From an uncultured Bacteroidota bacterium (GTDB taxonomy: Bacteria; Bacteroidota; Bacteroidia; Chitinophagales; Chitinophagaceae): a stretch of 64,000 bases of DNA. The stretch's first letter is position 1, and every line of letters starts with the position of its first letter. Below, in pieces: positions 41,632-52,800 of the stretch. The notes under the pieces were generated by a model. It was not told the origin of the DNA and ran no database searches. It saw nothing but the letters and a program-made list of their open reading frames with translations. The stretch spans positions 1 to 64,000 of the forward strand of contig CAIMDZ010000012.1 of the NCBI GenBank assembly GCA_903839875.1, in the 5' to 3' direction. The position numbers and the translations under genes are program-made.

Positions 41632-42495
41632 TTATTGAATTACTACTTTCTTCCTTACAATGCGGTTGTCACCTGAGAAAATGGCAAAGAAATAAATGCC
41701 CGGAGTGAGTGCACTCACGTCAAAATTTAAAGAATGATCGCCAGGTTGCAGGAAACCGAAATCCTTTGTTGCGGCTTTATTACCTAATACATCTGTAACT
41801 ACCAATGTAACATCTAAACTACTGTTCAATCCGAAGTAAAGCACCACGTGATCACTTGCCGGGTTAGGGTAAACAGTAAGTGGGTTGTGGTCATTAATAT
41901 TGTCTAGCCCAGCTATGGAGCAGAAGGTAGTAGCTACATATTCCCAGGTGCGTACAGATGGCTTCATTAAGTTACTGTTGAGTGTGTCTGTATATACTTT
42001 TTTATTGGGGCAAATGAGGTAAAAAGTTGGGTAAGAATTAATGTTGTACGAAGCATTGAAATCATTCAATGGAACTCCATATGGCGGATTGATGACCGTG
42101 AAAAGAGTACCGGCCAGCCAGTTGCCCTGAGTGCTTGTGCCGGTTCCCTGCAGGTCGGCAAGATCCGTGCCGCCATCTCCTTCAATAAAAAGTACTTTGG
42201 CTTTATTGTCTCCAATGCTGTCTTGCAGGGTATAAAGGCTATCCATTACTCCGCTTCGATGGTAAGCCCAGCATGGAGCGCACCAGGTAGTGGAAATGTC
42301 TATCGCTACATATTTTCCCTGGTTAAGGTAAGAATAGAGGTTTTGGGTTGTTCCGTAAATATCTGTAAAAGTAAAGTCGGGGGCAGTGGCGCCATCGGCA
42401 AGCTGTGCATTTGCAGTACCTAAGGAAAAGACTGACATCAATGCGCAAAAGATCTTTTTCATTTCCTGTATGGATTTAACCGGAAGAGCCGCCAC
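41632..42495 (-). CDS. Secreted thioredoxin-like/redoxin protein with T9SS sorting domain
   Basis: DGATAPDFTFTDIYG, YVAIDISTTWCAPCWAYHRSG; VYPNPASDHVVLYF...IVRKKVVIQ. Confidence 0.88.
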   Translation of the reverse strand: MAALPVKSIQEMKKIFCALMSVFSLGTANAQLADGATAPDFTFTDIYGTTQNLYSYLNQGKYVAIDISTTWCAPCWAYHRSGVMDSLYTLQDSIGDNKAKVLFIEGDGGTDLADLQGTGTSTQGNWLAGTLFTVINPPYGVPLNDFNASYNINSYPTFYLICPNKKVYTDTLNSNLMKPSVRTWEYVATTFCSIAGLDNINDHNPLTVYPNPASDHVVLYFGLNSSLDVTLVVTDVLGNKAATKDFGFLQPGDHSLNFDVSALTPGIYFFAIFSGDNRIVRKKVVIQ

Positions 42496-42554
42496 AAAAA
42501 TAAACCCTCATCCCGGCTTAAAAGATAGGATGAGGGCAATAAATATAGTAAAGA

Positions 42555-42995
42555 CTACAACTTAAACACCAGGAAGTAGGCAACTACGTACATTGGTTCG
42601 CAAAGTAACTCATAACCTATCACTGTGTGACTTGCGTTTTCAACAGATCCGTCTCTTTTTATATAACCAAGCACAACGTGATCCCCATTTTCTACGGTAA
42701 TTGTATAATCAGTCTGATTCATTGATATAGAGGCAATCACATGATGGTCAAGATCATGAATTTCGTTGCCATTTGCAATATAACCAACTGTTTTATGTTG
42801 GCTGTTCACAATACAGAATTGTTTATCTACATTTTTAAACTGGCCAAGGAATGTATTATTATTGCCAATAATAGTGCCATTCCCGACGTCGCCGATAAAG
42901 TTGTGGTGGCTATCCTGGAATATATGTATGTTTTCCTGGGCAGAAAGCATGTTTACACTGCAACAAAAACCTAGAATTAATAATATTTTTTTCAT
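42555..42995 (-). CDS. Hypothetical secreted protein with repeated G-Y-I turns (beta-flower-like)
   Basis: Signal MKKILLILGFCCSVNMLSAQ; repeats KTVGYIANGNEIHDLDHHVIA / VVLGYIKRDGSVENASHTVIGY. Confidence 0.65.
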   Translation of the reverse strand: MKKILLILGFCCSVNMLSAQENIHIFQDSHHNFIGDVGNGTIIGNNNTFLGQFKNVDKQFCIVNSQHKTVGYIANGNEIHDLDHHVIASISMNQTDYTITVENGDHVVLGYIKRDGSVENASHTVIGYELLCEPMYVVAYFLVFKL

Positions 42996-43482
42996 ATTTA
43001 CGGTATTTAAGTGAATGCAAGATATTAATTTTCCTTTTACTTTCCATATATTATTTTGCACTTTTTTAAAAAAAGCCAGAAAAAAAAAGGATTTTCTAAA
43101 ATTCTTTAACTCATACTTAAAATTGCAGCCTGATCTTGTGAAGGTTATTATTTTAAATTTACAACTGATTGATTGAATTTGTTATTATTGTCAGTACGAA
43201 TAGCTCAAAAACACGAATTTAATGATAAATAGTGTTGGTTAAGATTTGTGTAAAACAGATTATTCCATTTGCACGTCCGGTTTTTACATATGTATCATTG
43301 AAGCATGTTTTTAGTTAAGACTTTATTAAAGGTATTTTTCCTGATGAAAAAAAATCAGCATTTACCCAAGATTTCAGGCTGAGTTTTCGTCTATAATCAG
43401 GTAATCCCCAATGTTATTAACATGCAGGATTTTAACGTATTGAATAGTTGCAGTTACAGTAAAAAATACCGCTATAAAACCA

Positions 43483-43490
43483 TATATTTG
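43483..43490 (+). promoter_or_regulatory. Bacteroidota -7 element upstream of gyrA
   Basis: TATATTTG (TAnnTTTG) 25 bp upstream of ATG. Confidence 0.55.
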
Positions 43491-43514
43491 CACATCTTTT
43501 TTTAATACCGGAAT

Positions 43515-46211
43515 ATGGATCAAAACAACGGAGATTTATTGCCTCAGCAGAACCCTGAAGAGAATGATAAAATAATACAGATCAACATTGAAGAACAGAT
43601 GAAGACAGCCTACATAGATTATTCTATGTCGGTGATCGTTGGTCGTGCATTGCCAGATGTAAGGGATGGTTTGAAACCGGTGCACCGCCGGGTATTGTTT
43701 GCAATGCATGAACTGGGTAATACCTTCAATAAGCCCTACAAGAAATGCGCCCGTATTGTAGGTGAAGTGCTCGGTAAGTACCATCCGCATGGCGATACTG
43801 CGGTTTATGATGCAATGGTGCGTATGGCGCAGCCCTGGAGTATGCGTTACACTACAATTGACGGCCAGGGAAACTATGGCAGTGCAGATGGCGATAACCC
43901 TGCGGCAATGCGTTACACAGAGGCGCGTATGCAGAAGCTGGGTGAAGCGATGATGGAGGATATTGAGAAAGAGACCGTTGATTTTGCCCCAAACTTCGAT
44001 GATTCGCTGGAGGAACCTACAGTTCTGCCTGCAAGGATACCACAGTTGCTTGTCAATGGCTCATCGGGTATTGCAGTGGGTATGGCAACCAACATGATGC
44101 CGCATAACCTTACTGAGGTTGTTGATGGCTGTATCGCCTACATTGACAACAGGGATATTACCATTGAAGAACTCATGAAGTTTGTAAAGGCGCCTGATTT
44201 TCCTACAGGGGCTATTATTTATGGTATAGAAGGTATCAAGCAGGGTTTCCTGACCGGCAGGGGAAGGGTAGTGCTGCGTGGAAGGGTGACGGTGGAGGCC
44301 ATGAAGAATGGCAAGGAAATGATCATTATTACAGAAGTTCCTTACCAGGTTAGCCGCGACGCACTCACTGAAAAGATAGGTTCACTTGTAAATAATAAAA
44401 TAATTGACGGCATCACCCATGTGGGTAATGAGTCGAACAAGGATGGAACAAGGATAGTAGTTGAGCTGCGCAGGGATGTGGTGGCCCAGGTCATTATCAA
44501 CCAACTATATAAATACAGTGAGCTCCAGACTTCCTACGGCATCAACAACGTGGCATTAGTGAATGGACGCCCCCGTACCCTTAACCTTAAAGACCTTATT
44601 TCGGAATTTATTATTTTCCGCCACGAGGTCGTAGTTAGGCGCACCAGGTATGAGCTGTCTGAAGCCAGAAAGCGTGCGCATATATTGGAGGGGTATTTGA
44701 TTGCCCTTGATCATCTGGATGAAGTGATCAAACTTATCAGGAATTCTGCTAATCCGGATATTGCGAAGGAAGGGCTGATCACTCAATTCAGTATGTCTGA
44801 GATACAGGCAAAGGCGGTTCTCGAACTTCGATTGCAGCGGCTTACAGGCATGGAGCGTGAAAAGATCCGTGAAGAGCATGCTGAGCTGATGAAACTGATA
44901 TCACACCTTGAAGAAATTCTTGGCAATGAAGGAATACGGTACCAGATCATTAAAGATGAGCTGTTAGAAGTGCAAAAAAAGTATGGAGATGCGCGCAGAA
45001 GCGAGATACAATACCTGGCCGATGAAATGCGCATTGAAGACCTGATAGAGAAAGAAGATGTAGTTATTACAGTTTCTCATCTCGGGTATATCAAGCGCAC
45101 TTCAACCGCTGAATACCGTTCTCAGCGCAGGGGCGGAAGAGGCTCGATGGGAGGCAAGACCCGCGAGGAAGACTATATTGAACACCTGTTTGTGGCGTCT
45201 ACCCACCACACACTGATGTTCTTTACTGAAAAGGGTCGTTGTTTCTGGCTTAAAGTGTATGAAATACCCGAGGCTGATAAAAACGGAAAGGGTAGGGCTA
45301 TCCAGAATATGATCCAGATACCGGCTGATGATAAGATACGAACCGTTATTGATGTACCGCAACTGGAAGATGAGGAATTTGTGAATTCACATTTTGTGGT
45401 ATTGTGTACCAAGAAGGGTATTATCAAAAAGACTAAACTGGAAGATTTCAGTCGCCCGCGTGCGAATGGTATCATAGCCATTACTATTGAAGAAGGCGAT
45501 CAGTTGCTCGACGTTTCTCTGACAAGAGAAGATTATTATATTATGATGGCGGTGAAGAGCGGCCGGGCTATTTGTTTCCCGCAGGAGAAAGTAAGGGCTA
45601 CTGGCAGGGGCGCAATCGGCGTGTTTGGTATTGAGCTTGATGAAAAGAATGATGAGGTAATAGGCATGATTTGCGTGTCAAAAAATGATGTGACCAAACA
45701 GGTTTTGGTGGTGTCTGAAAAAGGGCTTGGTAAACGTACCCCATTCCTGGAGAAGGTGGAAGAAAAAGCAGAAGATGCTGAAAAAGCCGCTGAAAGTGAC
45801 CCATATAATCTGGTTTCGATAGAAGACACGGATGGTAAAATGCAGAAATACCTGCTGTCCTACCGTGTTACCAACAGGGGAGGCAAAGGAGTGAAGACCA
45901 TTAATATTACTGAAAAGACCGGCGCGCTGGTTGGCCTGGTAGGTGTGGAAGAAACCGATGACCTCATGATCACCTGTGAATCGGGTGTTACAATCCGTAT
46001 GAAGGTATCAGCTATCCGTGAAGCAGGTAGAGCTACCCAGGGTGTAAAGCTGATCAATATAGATGAAGGTGACCGGATTGCAGCAATTGCCTCGATCCAT
46101 GAACAGGATGTGGAAGAGGAATTACCATCTGATCATCCTGTTGAGGAAGGAACTACTCCCGGAGAAGAACCATCAGGGGAAAGCGGATCAACACCAGCAA
46201 CAGAAGAATAG
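43515..46211 (+). CDS. gyrA: DNA gyrase subunit A
   Basis: [70 protein letters not shown] GyrA-box. Confidence 0.98.
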   Translation: MDQNNGDLLPQQNPEENDKIIQINIEEQMKTAYIDYSMSVIVGRALPDVRDGLKPVHRRVLFAMHELGNTFNKPYKKCARIVGEVLGKYHPHGDTAVYDAMVRMAQPWSMRYTTIDGQGNYGSADGDNPAAMRYTEARMQKLGEAMMEDIEKETVDFAPNFDDSLEEPTVLPARIPQLLVNGSSGIAVGMATNMMPHNLTEVVDGCIAYIDNRDITIEELMKFVKAPDFPTGAIIYGIEGIKQGFLTGRGRVVLRGRVTVEAMKNGKEMIIITEVPYQVSRDALTEKIGSLVNNKIIDGITHVGNESNKDGTRIVVELRRDVVAQVIINQLYKYSELQTSYGINNVALVNGRPRTLNLKDLISEFIIFRHEVVVRRTRYELSEARKRAHILEGYLIALDHLDEVIKLIRNSANPDIAKEGLITQFSMSEIQAKAVLELRLQRLTGMEREKIREEHAELMKLISHLEEILGNEGIRYQIIKDELLEVQKKYGDARRSEIQYLADEMRIEDLIEKEDVVITVSHLGYIKRTSTAEYRSQRRGGRGSMGGKTREEDYIEHLFVASTHHTLMFFTEKGRCFWLKVYEIPEADKNGKGRAIQNMIQIPADDKIRTVIDVPQLEDEEFVNSHFVVLCTKKGIIKKTKLEDFSRPRANGIIAITIEEGDQLLDVSLTREDYYIMMAVKSGRAICFPQEKVRATGRGAIGVFGIELDEKNDEVIGMICVSKNDVTKQVLVVSEKGLGKRTPFLEKVEEKAEDAEKAAESDPYNLVSIEDTDGKMQKYLLSYRVTNRGGKGVKTINITEKTGALVGLVGVEETDDLMITCESGVTIRMKVSAIREAGRATQGVKLINIDEGDRIAAIASIHEQDVEEELPSDHPVEEGTTPGEEPSGESGSTPATEE

Positions 46212-46298
46212 AAAAAACGCCTCAGGTTTCAGATATACTACTTGAAATTCAGGGCATATAAATCAGGTTTAAACGCAAACTGTCAAACAACCAGTAAT

Positions 46299-47564
46299 AT
46301 GAAAAAAGTAATTATTATGATTGCCGCGCTTGGATTAACCTTCCACGGTATAGCGCAGGAAAAGTTTACCGTTTCCGCAAAGGAAGCTCTGAATAAAGGC
46401 AACCTTGATGAAGCAAAGGAAAACATTGATAAAGCACAGGCAGGACCAGATACTAAGGATAAACCTAAGACCTTATTTGTAAAGGCAAGAGTGTATATGG
46501 GAATGCAGCAATCCGGTAAATACAATACGCTTTATCCATATAAAGAAGCAACCCAATCCCTTTTTAAATTGCTGGAAGTAAAGCCGGACTATGAAAAAAG
46601 CGATGTGGATATGCTGCTGTTATATGGAGCCATCAATTATTACAACGATGGATCAACCGCTTATAATAATAAGGATATGAACAATGCCATTGATCTCATG
46701 AAAACTGTAGTAAAAATTCATGAGATAGACGGAGGAAAAAGATGGGATAAACTTCCTTCCGCTTCGGCTAAGTTGTTTGATACCGCTTACGCAAGGGCAA
46801 ATCAGACAATAGCCCTCAGTGTTTATTATAGCAGTAAGTATGATGAAGCAATACCTCTGTTAATTGTAGTAAAGAACAACCCGATAACCAAAACTTCATC
46901 TGTTTATGAATGCCTGATACAGGCCTACAACATGCAGAAGAATACTGCTGAGGCATTTAAGGTTATTGAAGAAGCCAGGATATTATTTCCTGATGATGCA
47001 AATATCCGCAATTCAGAATTGAACTATTATATTACTACCGGCAAAATTGATGACCTTATAAAGAAACTGGAGGAGACAATCTCCAAAGAACCTAATAATG
47101 AAGTGCTGCTCTTTGACCTTGCGACAGCCTACCAGGAAATGGCTACTCCAAAAACAGGGCCAAAGCCGTCAAATTCGGCGGAGTTGGTACTTAAAGCGGA
47201 AGATGCCTATCTACGTGCATTGAAGGTGAAACCCGATGATGCCCTTGTTAATTACAATTTCGGCTCTTTATACTTTAACCAGGCTGCAGATTATAACGAT
47301 AAAATGAACGCCATAACAGGTACATCAACTGCCGACCAGACTAACTACGACGCCCTGAAAGGAAAGCGTGACGCATTATTCGGCAAGTCAATGCCGTATT
47401 TCGAGAAGGCATATACTGTTTATTCGGGCAGGGAAAAGGATCTTTCAGGTGATGAAAAGAATACTTACAAGTCAACCGTTCTGGCGCTTAAGGAAGTGTA
47501 TGCCAGGCAAAGTAAAATGGACAAATCAAAAGAAATGCTGGAGAAACTTAAAACACTTAATTAA
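46299..47564 (+). CDS. TPR-repeat secreted protein
   Basis: MKKVIIMIAALGLTFHGIAQ signal; TPR-like repeats. Confidence 0.85.
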   Translation: MKKVIIMIAALGLTFHGIAQEKFTVSAKEALNKGNLDEAKENIDKAQAGPDTKDKPKTLFVKARVYMGMQQSGKYNTLYPYKEATQSLFKLLEVKPDYEKSDVDMLLLYGAINYYNDGSTAYNNKDMNNAIDLMKTVVKIHEIDGGKRWDKLPSASAKLFDTAYARANQTIALSVYYSSKYDEAIPLLIVVKNNPITKTSSVYECLIQAYNMQKNTAEAFKVIEEARILFPDDANIRNSELNYYITTGKIDDLIKKLEETISKEPNNEVLLFDLATAYQEMATPKTGPKPSNSAELVLKAEDAYLRALKVKPDDALVNYNFGSLYFNQAADYNDKMNAITGTSTADQTNYDALKGKRDALFGKSMPYFEKAYTVYSGREKDLSGDEKNTYKSTVLALKEVYARQSKMDKSKEMLEKLKTLN

Positions 47565-47580
47565 TAATCATCATATTTCT

Positions 47581-47618
47581 ACAACCGCATCTTCAACGAG
47601 ATGCGGTTTTTTTTTGCT
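47581..47618 (+). terminator. Terminator
   Basis: AACCGCATCTtcaacgAGATGCGGTTTTTTTTT. Confidence 0.9.
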
Positions 47619-47705
47619 TTGATTTCCGGCTGATAAAAAGATAATAACATACCTTAATGGATATTTTGATTATATTTGCAGGCATTTTAAAAATCAACAG
47701 AAAGA

Positions 47706-48800
47706 GTGAATAAATTGGATATAGTTCGATTCGCACCTAAGAACGGAGACGGTTTCTACGACACACTGAAAAAAAATATAGACGATTTTTTTAAAGAGAA
47801 CGATCTTGTCCCTCATGGTAATATGGCGCTGAGATGGAAGACCGTCTTCATGTTATCTATATTTTTTGTACCTAATATATTGATTATTACCGGTGTAGGC
47901 GCTGTTAGTCCCTTGTTGTTTTTCGGTTTATGGTTTATGATGGGTGTGGGTATGGTAGGTATTGGTTGCTCAGTGCACCACGATTCCAACCATGGCTCCT
48001 ATTCCAAATACAAGACTGTGAACAAAATTGTTGGCGACGTGGTGAACGTAATAGGTGGCTATGATGTAACCTGGAGAATACAACATAATTTACTGCATCA
48101 TACCTACACCAATATCGAAGGCCTGGATGAAGACATCGAGGTAGGCGGACTGATGCGTTTTTCGCCACATGCAAAGAAGTATAAACTGCACAGGTTCCAG
48201 CATATATATGCCTGGTTCCTTTATTGCCTCCTCACCCTGCAATGGGTTACTTATAAAGATTACCGGCTGCTGTTTATTTACGAGAAAAGAGGGCTGCTTA
48301 AAAAAGAGAAAATAACCCTCAGAAAAGCGTTGCTGGAACTGAGCATATACAAGGTAATATATTTCGGTTATGTGCTGGTTTTACCTATCATATTTTCAGG
48401 TATGCCATGGTATTACGTAATTTTCGGATTCCTGATACTGCATGCAGTTGCCGGACTTGGGCTCTCATGTATCTTCCAACTGGCGCATGTACTGGAATCC
48501 TCTGAATTTCCTTTGCCTACCGGGGACAGGAAAATAGAGAACAACTGGGCTATCCATCAACTGATGAATACAGCCGATTTTTCTCCGCGCAGCCGCATCA
48601 TGTACTGGTTCATCGGTGGCCTCAACTACCAGGTAGAACATCATTTATTCCCCCACATCTCGCATGTGCACTATCCTGAAATTTCGAAGATAGTAAAGCG
48701 TACCGCCGAACAATTCGGGCTGCCTTACCAGGTCATGCCAAATTTTATGGTGGCGCTTGTGAAGCATGGCAGGATGCTCAGGAAGATGGGAAGGGAGTAA
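47706..48800 (+). CDS. Acyl-CoA/fatty acid desaturase
   Basis: HHDSNHGSYS, HNLLHHTYTNIEG, YQVEHHLFPHISHVHYPEI histidine boxes; GTG start. Confidence 0.94.
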   Translation: MNKLDIVRFAPKNGDGFYDTLKKNIDDFFKENDLVPHGNMALRWKTVFMLSIFFVPNILIITGVGAVSPLLFFGLWFMMGVGMVGIGCSVHHDSNHGSYSKYKTVNKIVGDVVNVIGGYDVTWRIQHNLLHHTYTNIEGLDEDIEVGGLMRFSPHAKKYKLHRFQHIYAWFLYCLLTLQWVTYKDYRLLFIYEKRGLLKKEKITLRKALLELSIYKVIYFGYVLVLPIIFSGMPWYYVIFGFLILHAVAGLGLSCIFQLAHVLESSEFPLPTGDRKIENNWAIHQLMNTADFSPRSRIMYWFIGGLNYQVEHHLFPHISHVHYPEISKIVKRTAEQFGLPYQVMPNFMVALVKHGRMLRKMGRE

Positions 48801-48823
48801 TGGTAAGATGATATTTTGTGGAT

Positions 48824-48856
48824 AAGGCCAGGAGCATGTTCCGGCCTTTTTCTTGT
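48824..48856 (+). terminator. Terminator
   Basis: AAGGCCaggagcatgttccGGCCTTTTTC. Confidence 0.75.
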
Positions 48857-48890
48857 ATTTTGCACTTAGGAATTATTTTGTCATCGTTCC

Positions 48891-49589
48891 TTAGTTACTC
48901 GCGCGGCCTTTCTTTATTATTTGCCCTTTATTCTCTTTCAGTTGTATATCAAGCAGCTCTGCCAGTGGGTAGTATTCAATGTCAAAATGTTTTGAATTGT
49001 AAAATAAGGTTTTTCTTTTCTTTCTTAAAATACGAAGGTTGGGACCTATAGTGTACACATAGCCGATCTGTTTCATGGTATCATTATTGATGACCAGGCT
49101 CCTGCCATACGGGTCGCCATAATTGGTGTTGTAGAGTGTGGGGTCGGGTATGTTTTCGGTTTCCACTCTTATCTTTTCGGTTGGTGCAGCGGCGTAGCCG
49201 AAATACACAATGTAGTAATCGTTGCCGGCGCGGTTGATGAGAGCGTTCTTTGCGGGGGTTAGGTCTTCATTCAGCAATATGCCGTCATACTGTTTTTTCC
49301 TGATCAGTTCAATATTCGTATCCACGTAATAATACACCGGGCAGTAGTTAAAATGCACCCGGAAATCCAGGATCATTCTTGACACTACCTCCCGGGCGTC
49401 TTTTTTTACCTCCTCCACTTCTTTGAACATCCTTCTCTTTGTCAACGCCTCTATCCTGTTATGCTCAGAACGCAACTGCACCAATATTACTGACGGTTTT
49501 TTGCGCCTGAGCGTGTCGGACCCGAATGAAGTACTACTATTGATGAATGATAATAGAATAAAAATTGCGAAAAATAACCTGTTGTTCAT
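48891..49589 (-). CDS. Hypothetical secreted protein
   Basis: Signal peptide MNNRLFFAIFILLSFINSSTSFG; long ORF in correct intergenic context. Confidence 0.7.
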   Translation of the reverse strand: MNNRLFFAIFILLSFINSSTSFGSDTLRRKKPSVILVQLRSEHNRIEALTKRRMFKEVEEVKKDAREVVSRMILDFRVHFNYCPVYYYVDTNIELIRKKQYDGILLNEDLTPAKNALINRAGNDYYIVYFGYAAAPTEKIRVETENIPDPTLYNTNYGDPYGRSLVINNDTMKQIGYVYTIGPNLRILRKKRKTLFYNSKHFDIEYYPLAELLDIQLKENKGQIIKKGRASN

Positions 49590-49704
49590 AATTTTCTGTT
49601 GGGCAAAAGTACATCAGTAATTTGAAAGTTATAAATCCGGAACAGCATTAATTGCAGGTGGTGCTTTTAAATACTCCTCATGGTAAACAAATGTATTCCG
49701 CACT

Positions 49705-49830
49705 AATGATGCCAAAGGCATCAACCGTTTATAGCCCGGAAAGTAAGGCCCCCCCGATGCCGACCGCGTGCCGCCTTAGCTTTGGCGGTGGCGCAAGGTA
49801 TCGCACATTGGGGATTTGTCTATGAAATTC
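49705..49830. repeat. Structured intergenic repeat (GATGCC-AAA-GGCATC hairpin + ACCGTTTATAGC)
   Basis: Hairpin plus conserved 3' flank also seen at 11902-11931 with a different stem. Confidence 0.55.
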
Positions 49831-49867
49831 GCTCATTGTTGATTTTAAGGTGTAATAGATATTAGCT

Positions 49868-52800
49868 TTATAGCACCATTTTTTTTATTCCCCTGAATTC
49901 ATTTTCTAATTCTTTACATGCCTGATTACAGATGTTTTCAAGCTGCAAAACAAGATCGGGAAGCTGATCACTGTGTTGTTTCTTTTCCGCATATTTCTGA
50001 ATTTTTTTTGCCAGCATTATATATTCTTCATTTATGCCCATTATATCGAATGAGGGAATAATTTTATGAGCCGCGGCGCTTAAAGATTCCCAGTCTTTAC
50101 TGTTCAGGCTAACCTTCATTAAGTTGATTATTGGTGGTATCTGTTCCAGGTATACGGTTATCATCTCCATCATCAATTTTGGTTTTGATTTTGTCCGTTT
50201 CTGAAGGTGATCCAGGTTTATATATTTGTGGTTTGTACTTATTACTTTTGTGTCTTTCGCAGGTTTAACCAGCCCGGTTATTTTACTGTACAGCAATTTT
50301 TCATCAATCGGCTTCGAGATATAATCATTCATGCCGGCGGCAGTACATTTTTCTAAATCAACTGTGGTTACATCTGCAGTTAATGCGATAATGGGGATTT
50401 TTGAATTCAGCTTGCTGCGAATGTATTCTGTAGCTTCAACCCCATTCATTACCGGCATCTGTAAATCCATCAGGATAATATCATAAGATTTACTTTGAAG
50501 TAGTTCAATGGCTGTTTTCCCGTTGGAAGCTATGTCCATTTCAAAGCCAAAATCATCCAGTATAGTTTTCATCAGTAATTGGTTGAGCTTCATATCTTCT
50601 GCAACCAATATTCTTATGTTCTTGGTCTCTGTATGCAGTTCGGCAGTTTCAATTTTAATATCAATTTCAGTATTTGTTTTTTCAAAGGGTAGTATAAAGC
50701 TAAAAACAGAGCCTTCATTAACTTTGCTTTTTACGCTTATGCTGCCACCCTGCTGTTCTACCAATTGTTTCACAATCGCAAGTCCTAATCCTGTGCCTCC
50801 ATACAATCTTGAAGTGTCGCCGGAGGCTTGCTGGAAGTTTTCAAAAATACTTTCCATTTTATTTTCCGGTATTCCTATTCCTGTATCGGTAACTGTAAAT
50901 TCGATGGATGCTCTCTTTTCATCTTCACTTACCAAACGGACGCCTACCGTAATTTTTCCTCTTGATGTAAATTTGACAGAATTGCTTACGAGATTTAGTA
51001 TAATCTGGTGCAAGCGCACCGGATCGCCAATCAACACCTCCGGAATTTTGTCGTCGTACTCTTTAACCAAATCTAAATTCTTCTCCTGGATTTTTGTCTG
51101 AAATAAATGTAGCATGGCAGATATGGATAACGCCATTTTAAATGGGGTTTGCGCAAATATCATTTTCCCTGCATTGACTTTTGCCAGGTCCAGTATATCG
51201 TTAATCAGCACGATTAATGCATCACCGCTTATTTTAATCGCTGTCAAAAACTCTTTTTGTTTTACCGATAAATCTGTTTTCAATACCACTTTTGTAAATC
51301 CGATAATTGCATTCATTGGCGTCCGGATTTCATGGCTCATGTTTGACAAAAATTGCTGCTTTGCTTTCATTGCACTTTCTGCGAATAGTGTGGCGTTTTC
51401 GGCTTTCTCTTTTGCTTCTTCAGCAATTACAGTAGCCAGCTCAGCAAACACCCTGGCTTCCATCATATCGGTTTCAATTCTTTTTTGTTCAGTAATGTCC
51501 GACCTTATAGCAACATACTGGTATGGCTTTCCCTCCTCATTCATAAAAGGAACAATCGTTGTGTTTACCCAATAAATAGAGCCATCCTTTGCTTTGTTTT
51601 TTAATTCACCTTTCCATATTTTCCCGCTGGCAATTGTTGTCCATAAATCACGGATAAACTCTTTAGGATGATAGCCGGTACTAATGATGCGGTGATCCTG
51701 ACCTATTAATTCTTCGCGTGTGTATTTTGATATACTACAGAAGTTGTCATTCGCATACTTGATAATTCCTTTCTGGTCAGTGATCCCAACTATGGAAGAT
51801 TCATCGAGCGCATATTTGTAATCCGATATTTCTTTTAGACTCTTCTCTAAATTCTCTTTAATCTTTTTCCTGTCGGTAATATCTCTTGCTACTACAACTA
51901 CACCTAGCACTTTACCTTGTTCATCTTTGTAAACCGATCCATTGAATAATACATCGGTCAGTTTGCCGTCCCTATGGCGAAGCGTAAGCGGGGCATCAGT
52001 CACAGATCCTTTGGCGAATACTTTCTTGTATACTTCACCTGCTTTTTGCGGTTCGGTGAAATAATCGAAGAAGTCGGTACCCTTAAGGTGTTCCCGTGCA
52101 ATACCTGTTATATTCACAGTCGCCTGATTTAAATCCATGATCTTGCCGTCTGTACTGATTGTTACCAATGGGTCCAGGCTTGCTTCAATAAGACTAAGAC
52201 TATATCTTTCCTTGATATAATAACGGGAACGCTCGGTGATGTCTTCAATGGCCAGCAGGATCAATTGTTCCTGCTGTGTTTTTTGAATAATCCGGCTTGC
52301 ATTGAGCAACATTATTTTTTCGCCTATTCCGGGGAAAGTGTGTATCAGTTCAAAATCCTGGAAGTGAGAATTCCGGGGAATGATGTCGTCAAGCAATTCG
52401 CGGAGGCGCGGAATATTCCATTGCTTGTTTCCTAAATCATACAAGAGTATCCCTTCAGTATCTTCTTTCTTTACACCAAAGTATTTATAGAATGAATTAT
52501 TGGCATATTTTACACGAAGGTTTTTGTCGAGAATAAGCATCGGCTCATGAATGGTGGCAATAATGGCTTCGGATAAATCCCGTGCTTCCGTTACCATTTC
52601 ATTCAAACTGATAATTTCATGGTTTACAATCGTCAGCTCTTCATTGGTGCTTTGCAGTTCTTCTTTGTTGGTTTCCAGTTCTTCGTTCAGGCTCTGTAGT
52701 TCTTCGCTGCTGCTTAAAAGTTCCTCGTTGGCGCTTTGCAGTTCTTCGTTGGCGGCTTCCTGGTCTTCGGTAATACTGCGCATATCTTCACGGGCTTGCT

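Noticed and set aside
43536-46057. Antisense and alternate-frame ORFs within gyrA
   Set aside because: Overlap a certain CDS and look like codon-shadow ORFs
52610-52780. Short DNA repeats (TTCTTCGTTGG/CTTTGCAGTTC) considered as a regulatory array
   Set aside because: They encode the heptad coiled coil of the CheB/CheR hybrid protein, a normal feature of this family
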